This document shows, in pieces, positions 36,401 to 47,672 of a DNA stretch of 64,000 bases. Within the stretch, counting starts at the first letter, position 1. Every line of letters starts with the position of its first letter. Source of the DNA: Membranipora membranacea (taxonomy: Eukaryota; Bryozoa; Gymnolaemata; Cheilostomatida; Membraniporidae); assembly GCA_914767715.1 (NCBI GenBank), contig OU612069.1:14813387-14877386 (forward strand). Reading direction: 5' to 3'. The notes beneath the pieces are model-generated. The model did not search any database and had not been told where the DNA came from. It worked only from the letters and a program-made list of their open reading frames with translations. The position numbers and the translations under genes are program-made.

Positions 36401-39400
36401 ATCTAAGAATCTGATGCTGAAACTGTTGGTACGGCAATCCCTGGGTAATGTTGAATATGTGAAATGTAATTGGCATTTGGTAGGTTTTTATACATCTTGT
36501 AGTATGATAGTCCTGAAATGAGCTATATTTGAATAATACTAAATACATAGGTACATACTTGTAACCTGTTGTCTTAGAAATATTTTCTTGCTCAGTCTTT
36601 GTGTGGGCAGCTGATATCTCAGCGGCAACTCTGATGTGGTTCCGATGTGATCTGTCGATGCCGACTTGTTTCTTATCCACGAGAAGGTTGGCATCACAGA
36701 GTGAACAACCTGCAATTAGTGACAGTTAGTAAGCATTTGGCTGAAAATATTATTGACCTAAGCAAAACCAAAATGAAGGTAGAAATTTCTTTATACAACA
36801 TTGAAATGCAATTTATGAATTTCTGTGACCTACACCTGTTTTAAAGCACTAATTCATTGAACAATTGCAAGACTGTAAGAAATGTTAATGCTCCTTCCTT
36901 GGTGATAAAGCCAAGACAAAAGACATCTTACTTTTTCACTTTACGCAAACTGAATCTGACTGAGGAGAACATTAAAATTGATAAATTCACATAAATATGC
37001 ATCAGTTTTACACCTTGTAAAAGTACAGTTATAGTTCGCTAGGTAATAACCTTGTGCCGCACTGTGCCCCATAAGTCCCATTGCAGCTCTTGTGGCAGGC
37101 AAATCAGACACACAGTTGAAGAGACGAACCCTGAAACTCTCTTCACCAATGGTAAACTCTTGAGCTCGGATGAGATCTTGCACCTTTGAGTATAAAAAAA
37201 TCGGAAACGGTTATTGTGACTGGTTGGCTAGTTGGTTCATGGATATGAACCTGTTGTGATGAAGAATCCTTTAAATCATGTATGTCTATTTAGCGACTTT
37301 TGGGGCAAATTATTGATTGCGGTACAGATAATGGGGAATTCCCAATTCTGCAAGAGAGCGAAAATTGGACTTTTTTTATATCAGATAGCTGGAATCTGAG
37401 ATCAGAATAATGTAGGCAATGTACACCTTGTCGGATTTTGAGAAAATTAGTCTCAACTTTTTCTTTGGTAAGGGTGCAGTTGGTTAAACAAAATGCCTCT
37501 TTCGGCCAGTGGCCAAATTTGCCGAAGTTGTCTTGTCTTATGAGGGAGACTGAGATAGATGATAGAATAAATCAGTCGGAATACAGGTATATATGGCACC
37601 CATCATATTCAGAGTCCCCTGACCAATCTGATTAAGCGTATATTGGTAGTAAATTGTGTTTTAAGGTTTGGATATATATCTATTTTGAGTGTATTCTTTC
37701 TAATTATTGATTAATTTTTGCATAAAAAAAATGAGAATTTTAATCCGCTAATGCACCGAATTCAGGACAGGATGACTCGTCAGCGATGTTTCTTCGGTTT
37801 AAGTGTTCTCTGAATGGACCATGGCCTGTGATAGTATTTACAGCATAATACAGAAGTTGCATCAGGGGCTTTTATATTTGACCCTTGATATGTCTAGTAG
37901 TGGTTTTAGTTTTTGTACGGTTTTTTGAATGTAACCACTTTTCTTCAAAGGCGCTGTAAGCTAGTTCTTTGAAGTTTTCTTTTATGACTTTTATAGGGGG
38001 ATCAGGATCGAGGGTATCAAGCACACCTTCGAGGTAGGCAAGCTCAACACACCGACATTTGCCGAGGTTGAGCACGGCTGTTTTAAATTGTGCAAGTGGT
38101 GAGATTTGCGAACCAATTCTAGGCCTAGCTATCGCTCAATACCTTGGTTGACAGAATAAAGAGGTGGGCAAATTTATCTCAATGATTTCCAGTGTCCATT
38201 GCTCAATAGGTTAGTAACTTCAAACATAGTGTATTTATTGTTTAAGTGCAAATACACCTATAGAGTTTGATCAATGAGCTTTTGTATCGGAACAATGTGT
38301 AATATTCCAGTTGCACTAAAGAGCAATTACTCAAAATTACTAGCGAAAATTACTACATAGCAAAGGCTGTTGTAAACCTCTGGTATTGCATTTTAGAAGA
38401 CATTGCTAGACAACAAGACGGAAATGGAAATGTGTTTTGCTTCAGCGTAATGATCAATGAATGATGTGTTCATGAATTGTGAACTTTTACTAGCATCCAA
38501 TAATTCAAGCCTAATCTGTAGGTGGCCAGAGAGCATCTTAATTATAAAACCCCTGAAGAATGATGTGTGCAGCTTTTTTGACTGTCAGTATTGGATTGAA
38601 TTCAAGTTATCACAGTCCTAAGTACCTACCATAACTGAGAGAATCTCGTTGAGTTGTCCTTTTGCAGGCTCAGAAGGTCCTGGTATACAACCTGTGTGAA
38701 TGCAAAAAGCTGTCAGGATATGGAAAATACTCACGCAGACAATGTCACATGAACAGTTAGTTTTAGTGAAGAACAGGATCACTCTGCTTACGCATCAATC
38801 CTCATGTGGAAGCATTCCGTCATCATGTACACTGGGTGCATATTCAATTTAAAAAAATCATCCCTACGATGTGATTAAGTCTTACTAAAGGTTTGCCTTT
38901 TCCTCTACCTGTCACACCTGCACATCTTTGCGTAACAGGAGTTTACAGGATTGAGAGTTTACTTGGAAAACCTGACAAGAAGTGAATCTTACCAATTATG
39001 AGAATGTTTTCTTCTTCATATCTCAGGTGTCTCGGCAAATTCAGAATCGACATGTAGATAGCACCAAAACTGTAAACACCTCGATTAAAAGGGTTAAACC
39101 AATCGATGTTGAATTGTAGTTGGAGGTTAGTATGTCCTGGCTCATTTAACCATGCCATCTGCTCAGTCCACTTCTCTCCATCATACACATCTGTGTAATG
39201 ACATCCTGAGTCACGGGTTCTCCATAAATCACACCTGAAATACAATTTAAGTTTTAGCTATTGTTTTGAATAAAAAAAACTATAATTGGTTTTACATGGA
39301 GTAGGGCCTTATAGTTTAGTTCTTTTGTAAAGCCAAATTCTGAGTAGTCTGATATCATTGAACTGTAAAGACTGCAACACCAACAACAGTTCATATGTAA

Positions 39401-42071
39401 ACTCAAGGCTTGATATCCTCTGCCTTTTGATTTACCTCAGCAATATTTGCTCTCCAATAGAAATCCTAAAAATATTTTTGTAGGCGCACTGCAGCAAAAT
39501 TAAATAAGTTATCAGGGAGGTGAGTGAGGTGAAGAAAGAGACTTTCTGTAGTTTTTTTATAGTCTGACATTCTAAAATCACACCAGTAGTGTGGCGTGCT
39601 AATATTTCACTATCCTTATAGATACCCCAGAGAAGAAAATAAGAAAGACTCTATGAGGTAGTCTGAGTTGGTGATACTGCCAGTTTGAATCTTAAGAAAC
39701 ATCTAAATGAATATGGTGATCTGGAATCAAGTCAACATTTTACCTGCATGCCTAGTTTGGAATATAGGCCAGAGTTGCTATACTTATTTTGTCAGGGCCT
39801 CCCTGTTAAACAGTGTTTAAGCTTTTTAGCTTGCTGTTTCCTGTCTTCAATTTGGAGCATGGGGGCCAACCTTTTTTTTTAAAATAGGCCAAATTGTGCA
39901 CAGAAATTTTACTCAAGACTGCATCATCATTTTCAGACAGATTTATCCGTAATAAAAATTCAGCTGTACAGAAATGCTGGTTTATCTAATATTCTGAAGT
40001 TTTGTGAAAACATGTTACCTCATGGCTTCTGAGATTTGATTTTGTACATGTCTGTATCCCTGTGTTTTATGTATATGGCAAAGAGCAGGGTGGGTGAGGG
40101 AGAGGAGCTGTTGCAAGGGAGAAATTTTAGCAAATGAATATGAAATGCGAGGCAATGTGAAACATTTTAGCCAAATGCAGGAGCACATGTACCATGAGAA
40201 CATTTTGATACAAAGCTACCTTTCTTAGTCAATTGACAGGTTCGAAAAAAATAATGCACAATTAATTCAACTTTTTGACAGACATAAGACCCCAAAAAGG
40301 CCGCACTGGCACAAAGGTCATAGTTTGCCGACAGCTGATTGATTTAATACAGAGTGCCACCAATCCTACACCAAAGAACAGTGATCCTGAAAGCAGAGGC
40401 AGTGCCTACAATATTTCTAAACCACTCCATGGTTTATTCTACCAGCTACAGCTTATTAGAAAGGAACTAGTTATCGTGACAGCAGATTGTCGGACAAGAA
40501 TGTTCTTGTGATTTGTTTGTGTATTTGCCAAAACTTCATGGTTTAAAAAAGAAGCAGTTGAAAAACAGTGATTTATATAAAAACTCTGTTCCTATGCTGC
40601 CTCTTGTAAATTAAACACAACAGTAGGTAGTTGTATTCGACTTTCTATTAATCAACATTCAACTTATCACAACAAACTGCTGAATTTTGTACAATTTTCA
40701 AAATCAAATAAAAAACCAAATTTGCCAAATCAAGCTCTTTTGTACTGATCGAGTATCTTCACATTGCAACTCAACAGCTGTTCAAAATTATTCAGACCTA
40801 ACATCATACTGGCAAAGGCGAACTTTGACTATATCAGTAAAGCTACCATGAACCGAAACGCCTCTGTCCAATCTGAAGCTAATGCATGCTTAGTACATTC
40901 TTGTCCAATACATTGAGGTACATTATGTCCAGGATGTTTGCCCAGTGAGCCCATCAACTCAACATACATACTGATCAGACAGGTCACTAAACTAGAGTTT
41001 CCATGTATCTCCGATGTTTAGAAAATAAGATACTCACAGTTCATTGAAATTTGGTATCCTTGATATGATGTCTGTCAGGGCTCGAGATACTGGCTTGTAG
41101 GCAAACAGTTCAACTCTTGTAGGCTTTGGTGAGTTACACACACTTCCGTCATATCGGATATTCTTACATATCTCTGGAAAGCTGTTAGGATAAACCTTTT
41201 TGCACATCGTGCAAATTGGCATTGTCATAAATCCATCAGATATGTCTACAAACAGGAAAAATAATATTAGCAATTAAGTCATAAACAAGGTATAGCCAAC
41301 ACAATAAATTGTCTAAAACGAGCTATATCAGGGGAGGAGTAAAAAAAAGTAAGATTCGTGCAGATGGAACAAACATGCCGCAATGTGATAGACACAAAAA
41401 GTAAGGGTTTATGACAGTCATTGCATATGCACGTAAATTAATCTGACTTAGTACATTACGGTACAATTTTTTTTTTTTACTAAAACTTGTCTTCAAAAGG
41501 CCCTTCTAACTCATCAGAAAAGCAAGAAAACCCAACTCATGCTCAGTTGCAATTTCATTATCCTAAAGCAATCCGTTTGTCTGCAAGTGTGCGTCTACAG
41601 TATTGACAAAAGCTCACCAGCTGCATTCTTTAGGCTTCTAGATGAGACAGGCACACGAGTTTTAGTGACTTCGGTAAAGAGGCGACTTGTTTCTTGTGTT
41701 GCGCGCTCCGACATATTGTGCTGCGAAGAGAGTCGAAGAATCTTTCGAGCCATCTCAGACTGCTCCAACTATAAATCACAAAAGTGAATTGTTGTTAATG
41801 ACCTGTATAAGGTATGAGGGACCTTTCATTTTTCTGCCAAACAGGGTGCAATGATTGGACCTAATTAGGTCCCATGGTTCAATTAACATGAGTTAAACCT
41901 TTCCAATCTTTACCATTTCGTATAGGTAGTCAAATTTCTTTAACAAGTGGATGATACTCTTTAGTTTGGAATTTGTCTCAACAAACCTCATTGTGTTCCT
42001 GGTTAGCCATTTTTGGTTGCTAATGATTTGTTCTTTTCTAAATTTGCAGTACCTCCGCAAGTTTTCTATAT
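30469..42071 (-). CDS. CACTA (Tnp2/Transposase_21-type) transposase, 5' exon(s) not found (gene A)
   Basis: Fourteen exons join in one frame to a TGA at 30469: 42071-41914, 41768-41618, 41245-41038, 39234-38993, 38691-38630, 37183-37051, 36709-36559, 36275-36196, 35974-35734, 35520-35359, 33449-33377, 33167-32967, 32203-31949 and 30810-30469 (819 codons). In order they encode a coiled N-terminal region, a cysteine knuckle (CTMCKKVYP then two more C), CDLWRTRD, FNIDWFNPFNR with a candidate first catalytic D, IPGPSEP, DLPATRAAMGLMGHSAAQG joined to CSLCDANL, YFQPVNDHAVDTMHN with a candidate second D, and a DUF4218-like SHMMLHL...IRRFGPAPSNW joined to CFPYERYN with a candidate E. This order is that of CACTA transposases. 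It would cut and paste the element in the nucleus. The first exon must end in phase 1 upstream of 42071. The exon at 32203 uses the second AG of a CTAGAG acceptor. Introns hold a LINE relic. Confidence 0.88.
34440..34990 (+). mobile_element. LINE relic with RNase H-like end
   Basis: Plus-strand fragments across several frames resemble the C-terminal half of a LINE ORF2 with an RNase H domain: a DTSIVFF region near 34600, QAIRTKTKL near 34720, LALTNHLGLIWVPGHTGVHG near 34773-34830, and a KWLQTQKCKDTKIFL tail near 34923-34970. The WVPGHxGxxG motif is characteristic. Frameshifts and stops are present. It sits in the intron of gene A between 35358 and 33450. Confidence 0.65.
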
Positions 42072-45000
42072 CTGATGAAAACAGAGAAATGCCACAATAG
42101 AAGAAAAGTGGAAATAGGAAAATTATAATGACAATGGGCAATTACAGCAAAGCTTGGGGATGTCACTAAGCAGCGTCAACAAGAGCTTAGTATTGTTTGC
42201 GGTTATAGTTTTTGATAAAGCACAATGATGTCGCAAACTAAGTGTAAATGATATTATCGCATAAGTCAAAGCATCTGAACATGTTCTATCAAAGATAAAT
42301 ATCATAATAAACCTAGACAGAACTATGTATATTCAATATTGAGGCACATAATTCAAAAGATAAGAGGGAAAATATGACTGCGAAAAAAAGTTGGCACCTT
42401 TTGCCAACTCTCTCGTGGACATGAAGAGCTTTCCAAATACTTGTGGGGGGAATGGGATGAGTTAGTTGTTAATCTACGCCCAGCCGCAAATATATGTGTT
42501 GATATCTCAGGGGAAGGTTTCATAACATCATGAAAATTCTTTCATGTGGTGTCGACATCGCAAGATAATGATATGGATTTTACTGAATTTAACATTGACT
42601 AATCAAATAACAGCTGCTTCATAAATGCAGGCATTTTACTTGTAGAATGTCTGGTTCAATTTTCAACTTAGATAAAAGGTAAACACAACGTCTTATGGTA
42701 TTGCACTCATTGACTTTAGCATGACCTTGAAATTCAACTTGATGGAAATCACAATTAGCAGTAGGAGTATTTAGACTGGATAGGTACACTGGATGGACAA
42801 CATTGATGATTTTGTACAGAAAACTATAAATCAGTGGCTGTATTGACAGCCAACGGGAACTTGACAAATTCATGCTTCAAGATACCTATACATGACCATG
42901 TGACTAGAGTGTTTATCTATCACGTGGAATCCGTGTCAAAATCGACACCTGAACCAATGAACTTCCTCGGAAGAGGGAGTTCATTGCCTGAACATATCTC
43001 TGTTATCTCTGTTATTGAATTAGGCCACTGTTTAAAAAAAATTGCAGACTTGGAATATATCATTACCTGTGTAAAATTGAGCCAAAGACCTCTCTATCTC
43101 TTACTGCTATGTCAGTTGTAGCTGTTTTTCTCTCTCCCTTTGCTGGTCCTTGTGTGAGTGATGTTTATGCTAACAGAAACCGCGGTTAAATGTTGAAAAT
43201 AGCTACAACATGATTGCCACAATGAATGTTAAGCTGATAGCTTGAGTGTCATAAACAGAGAGGTTACCCTAATTATTCCTAATTACTTAATTACCTATGT
43301 TTCATTGTGTAGCAGTTGATAATTATCTAATGAAGTGGGGATTTGTTATTCCTTTACACCCATTCAATACACTGTCGACAATTTATCTTTTGGACCAGGA
43401 GAGACAGGGTGTCTCTGTACCCCGACCTGTATATTGCTGTGCTTATATTGGATAACCTTATATGGTGGGTGTTCTGAGTTTGAGAATGTCCATATTTATA
43501 GATTGTGTTTAAGTTGGATTATAGTCCTAACACTTCGTTGACACAACCATTTATAGTTGGGTGCAGGGCACTAGTAACCCTGTATGTAATGAATAATGAA
43601 GTAAAGTTTTTATAAGACCTACTTCCGGAACTTTGGATGAGCAATAATAATTAAGATATAAATCGTATGAGCAAGCCTTACTGAATTCTCAGGTTTGTGA
43701 TTTCCAAAGTTTGGCCACTATGAACTATCAACTCGAGAGTGGGCGATGTTGTCGCTGCCCTATTTAATCACTGTGTAAATCCATGACAAAAAAAAATTCT
43801 GGTTGCACATGCCTATTATCCATACATGTATCATCAACGCTGTCATAATGAATATTAAATTTGGGCCTGAAAAAGTATTTTTGAGATCACTATATGTGGC
43901 ATCTTTTTCAGACAGGTTCACACATTAAGCCCACACCAGGCAGTTCAATCACAGGTTGTCGTCTACCAGTCAGTGGAAAATCCTTCTGTGTTTCCCCTTT
44001 AAAATAAGCCAAAATCTCAACCGCAAACTCATCATCTTAAATCGTAATCAGACAGGCTGGTTCTTGACACTATAGTTCTTGCCAGCCATATTAGGTGTGT
44101 CCTGTGTCAACTACGTACTGTTACACCACTGGTGAGATTGTTTCATCTTTTCAGTACTAGTCAATGGTAGTGAATTCCATGATTTACAACTAACCTGTGG
44201 AAAACCTGACTGGAGGTGAATGGTTGACGGCTTTGAAACTGCCATTTGTAGTAGCGATTACCAAACAAGAACACTAAACCTTGCAGTCCAGAAATTCTTG
44301 ATTTCTGAATATAAAGATCTGAATCTTAAAAATTTATATGAATTTTTAAAGACCTAAGAAAATTGCCTACTGTATTACCTCCTATCAGCTTTTCCATAGG
44401 TCTACGTCTGGATAAAAAAAGTCATGGTAAGTAATCAGTACTTCTGTATATATATATCTGTCAGATATCCTATATTTATGGTTGATAATGTTACCATGCC
44501 AATATCGAAATAAGTTCGAGTTCAGATATTTTAGCTTATTCAAAACAAATTACACAGAAGAACTTTCAACTGTGGGCAAAAGAAAATACCTGCACTTCCT
44601 TATCATGGTGATACCTGCCATAATTTCTTAATGAATAGGCATGCTCAATTATGATAATTTAATATCAAGTCATTGATGCAAGCACCAATTATGCCCAGAC
44701 AGACTTCATTGTGACATAGATTTGCACCATAATTGAGTAGAACATTCAAAGGACTTCATTGTCCTCTCTACGGATTAATTCTTGTGAACATCAAGTAAAT
44801 CCTTGGTATTAAAATAAAGCCAGGCCAGCTGGGTATTTTGGTTATGTAAGATGAAAGCTTACAGCATGTTAGACCAGAACAATACACACCACAAAAACAT
44901 GCCAAATCTTTTTTCAAACATATTTTAACTCGAAATGGGGATATGCTTCAAACGTAAATGCCACAAGATTTCAGAGGAATGGATAACCGGCAATTTATTG

Positions 45001-47210
45001 TGCCCTTGGTTAAATTGGTGATTGAATTCAGTTAGATGGTTAGTAGGTGATGGCAGTAGAAGTGCAAACTGAACAGAGGGAAAGATATGACTGTCCTATC
45101 AATATCTAAGTAACGTTGTTCCATTGTGTGGTGGAACTTTTCATGAAGACAGGGGCCCGGCCGATAGAGACTTCACTAATTATTTCATTCTGTCTACAAA
45201 CACTGATTGTTGGGCATCAAAACATTTGGTCGTTTTGCGGTTGCGAACCGCCCTACACATTCTGATCCGTTTTCCTTTCAACATAATAAAAATTGACAAA
45301 CTAATTTTCATGTCCTGCTCTGGATTGTAGTTATGAGATTTACAAACGGCCAATCCTTGATCTTCCTGGGTACCAACTATGCAGCCTGTAGTTTGCCCAT
45401 ATCCAATAAAAGTTTGTGGTGGTTTATACTTAATTCGGGCAAAAATTAAAGGCCCGCAAGTTCCCAGGCGCCTATGCCATGAAGCCTCCCATCCGAACTG
45501 AAGCTTTGTTGAAAAACTAAAGTTAGGTGGATTATCTCCACTCTCTGTCATTCTTTTACCTTATTGTTAGCATTAATTTTTATCGCCACCATGAAATTGG
45601 ATGCATAATACAAACTTCTGGCAAGTTCCCTGGTTCTTGGTCAGTGAGACATTCCAAAACAAATGATGCAATGCTCTATAGTAATGGTAGGAGTATCGAA
45701 GCCTTTTTCTTGTCCGCATTTAGAGAGAACACAGATTATTAATTCGGTCTGACGGAGTTCTTCTTAGAGTGAAAATATTTGATTATAGAGTGTATAGCTG
45801 ACAATCGCTATTCTCTAAGATGGGATTAGTAGAAATAGCAACAATCATTCTTTTAGCATGCTTAATTACACAGATCTAAGAGCGATGGTAGGCAAACTTT
45901 CCTGTATCCTAGTATTGTCAATGATGCATAGAGCGTAACATATGGTGGGGAAACCTCTTTTATATATGATATAGCTTGCTGATGCAACCAACTGTCACAG
46001 CCAGGCCAGTGGTATGTAGGACAATTCAGGGGTAGACTCAGAGCGCTCAATATTACACATAACCGTGATGCATTGAAGAATCTAAATTTCAACCATACAT
46101 CCCGACACATTGTCTCCCAATGCAATCAAATATCTTCTTTAGTTCAAAGTTGCAAAGTTTACATACTAAAACTTTTATGGTTCAAATGCTTATGAAATAT
46201 ATTCATGATAATTAAAAATGAAACATGACACTCTGATGTCCACGCTGATGTCCAAGCTAATGTCATAAAAATATAGCCGGTAGACAAGTATATAGACAAT
46301 ATTGTCAACGGAAGGTTGGTGGATTTTTTTACGATTCAACTCCAGGTGGGTGTAACCTCATGTACCCATATAATGATGCGGCATAGTTTCCGTCCTACAA
46401 TAAGCCTATCACCTGAGTGAAAAGGTGTTAATCGTATGGGTTTCGATAATATGTAATGGTTTACCTGTCGCTATTTATTTGCAATACCTATCAATAACAA
46501 TTTTTTATCTTGATGGTGATACAACGCTGATCACAAATAAATCATCTTTTGCTCCCTAAAACAATCAAGCCGTTTAGGTGGCCTAACTTACCATTGTGAG
46601 AGAGTTGATGCTAATCACAAATCAATCTCTGGTCCCACCAATGAAGGTACCATTGATAACAAGCCTGGGAGTTGCACGCTCCTTCATTTTGTTTGCCAGA
46701 GATGGGAGAACTCCAAAAAGACACTCGCATATCACCCCTAAAAATTGACTTGACTTAATGGATCTCAAGACGATGATTATATTTTTTTTACATTGTTTTG
46801 ACAGAAAAGCTGACTATATACAGTACAATTCTCAAGCAATGATGCAAAGAGTGGCAGTAAAAAGAGTGATTAAGCTTATCACTCCCGAGATTAATAATTG
46901 ATGCAAACAACAATAATGCCAATGATACCATCCATATCCGCGCTGCTCCAGCTGATCATTTTCTTTATTTGAATTGATCATCAAGAAAGCGAGACTATAT
47001 GGTTGGGACAACACAGATTGACACTGTCTGCGATCAACTGTTCAAATAAATTTTGATTTCCATTACATGGTTGACAATACTTTTGTATTGAACTATATCA
47101 TTAACACACAATGATGACAATCTTATGGCAGGTATAAATGTAAGCAAGCCATGCCTGTTTATGCCATGCCATGCCTATATTAATTGTTGGATGAACCTCT
47201 TTTTTTTTAG
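42072..47210. other. right arm of the element; no gene resolved
   Basis: The missing first exon(s) of the transposase and its promoter should lie here. I could not find an ATG exon ending in phase 1 with confidence. One dispersed repeat copy (43770-44170) is present. A 123-codon minus-strand open frame at 45551-45180 has no recognisable motif and no matching splice phase. Confidence 0.5.
43770..44170 (+). repeat. dispersed repeat, copy 2 (copy 1 at 4141-4500)
   Basis: Shares GTGTAAATCCATGACA, CAGTCAGTGGAAAA, an AAAATCTCAACCGCA stretch, CATCTTAAATCGTAATCAGA and CATATTAGGTGTGTCCTGT with the copy at 4141, in the same order and orientation. One copy is inside the CACTA element and one outside, so this is a genome-wide family. 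Confidence 0.6.
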
Positions 47211-47321
47211 CAAATGTGACAATTTTGATAGCGGCAGGTGACAATCCTGACCATCGAGTTATCATAGTACTCTATGATCCAGACATGTGCAATGATATTA
47301 GAGGGAGGTTTTTGCTGAGTG
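47211..47321 (+). other. orphan plus-strand exon-like segment inside the right end of the transposon
   Basis: An acceptor preceded by an eight-base T run (TTTTTTTTAG) is followed by 111 open bases and a consensus donor GAGTG/GTAAGT. In the phase shared by all lectin introns it encodes NVTILIAAGDNPDHRVIIV, then LYDPDMCNDIRGRFLLSG. The segment faintly recalls the start of lectin exon 3 (NLTVTIA... then NLCGRIHG) and lies 352 bp before the L3 start codon on the same strand. No partner exon was found on either side. It may be a captured host exon, a relic of a gene carried by the element, or an exon that becomes spliced into L3 transcripts. Confidence 0.45.
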
Positions 47322-47360
47322 GTAAGTGTTTAGTTTTCTTTGGGAGGGTGAGATGTTGGT

Positions 47361-47638
47361 TTACAAAAATGGTTTATCTTTATCTTTATTAGAACATTCA
47401 AGTTGTCTAGGCATCTACAGAGAAACACATTACATGTAAAATCAAGCCTATTATATTACATTATCTGACACTGTGAAGGCTCATTCTATAACAACACAAT
47501 AGTGAATGTAATTTATTTAGCAGGCAGGGTTAATTAGACAATAATGGAAGCTGGTTGGTTCATTGTAAATGGGTCAAATCTCGACAATTCTAGAATTGTA
47601 CAGAATTGTCAGACAATTCAGGGGCATGAAACGCAGTG
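47361..47638 (-). repeat. right terminal inverted repeat of the CACTA element
   Basis: Reverse complement of 20512-20785. It contains the same palindrome pair (47583-47619) and ends in CAGTG at 47638, followed by ACA. Confidence 0.9.
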
Positions 47639-47641
47639 ACA
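47639..47641. other. target-site duplication ACA, right copy
   Basis: Matches ACA at 20509-20511 on the other side of the element. The L3 start codon lies 31 bp further on. Confidence 0.8.
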
Positions 47642-47672
47642 GTAATGTTGCAAAATTTCCATTAGATACAAA

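Larger units (their letters stand above)
20512..47638 (-). mobile_element. 27.1-kb CACTA/EnSpm DNA transposon with two intron-rich genes
   Basis: The element begins CACTGCGTTTCATGCC and ends with the complement GGCATGAAACGCAGTG, is flanked by ACA on both sides, and has inverted repeats of about 275 bp. The outermost ~90 bp of the two ends differ by a single substitution. Inside, both major genes run right to left: a Tnp2-type transposase (30469-42071) and an unknown 412-aa gene (22238-29917). CACTN ends, 3-bp target duplications and a Transposase_21/DUF4218-like enzyme are the defining traits of the CACTA (EnSpm) superfamily. Two LINE relics and a SINE nested in introns show that the lineage or this copy has existed for some time. 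The exons remain open and spliceable, so it may still be autonomous. It is inserted between lectin genes L2 and L3. Confidence 0.9.

Noticed and set aside
42619-42873. Minus-strand segment ending LSKLKIEPDILQ as an upstream transposase exon
   Set aside because: Its only donor leaves phase 0, whereas the exon at 42071 needs phase 1, and no clean acceptor was found.
45180-45551. 123-codon open frame on the minus strand as the missing transposase first exon
   Set aside because: No splice donor in phase 1 near its end, no motif recognised, and a stop at its 3' end; probably chance.
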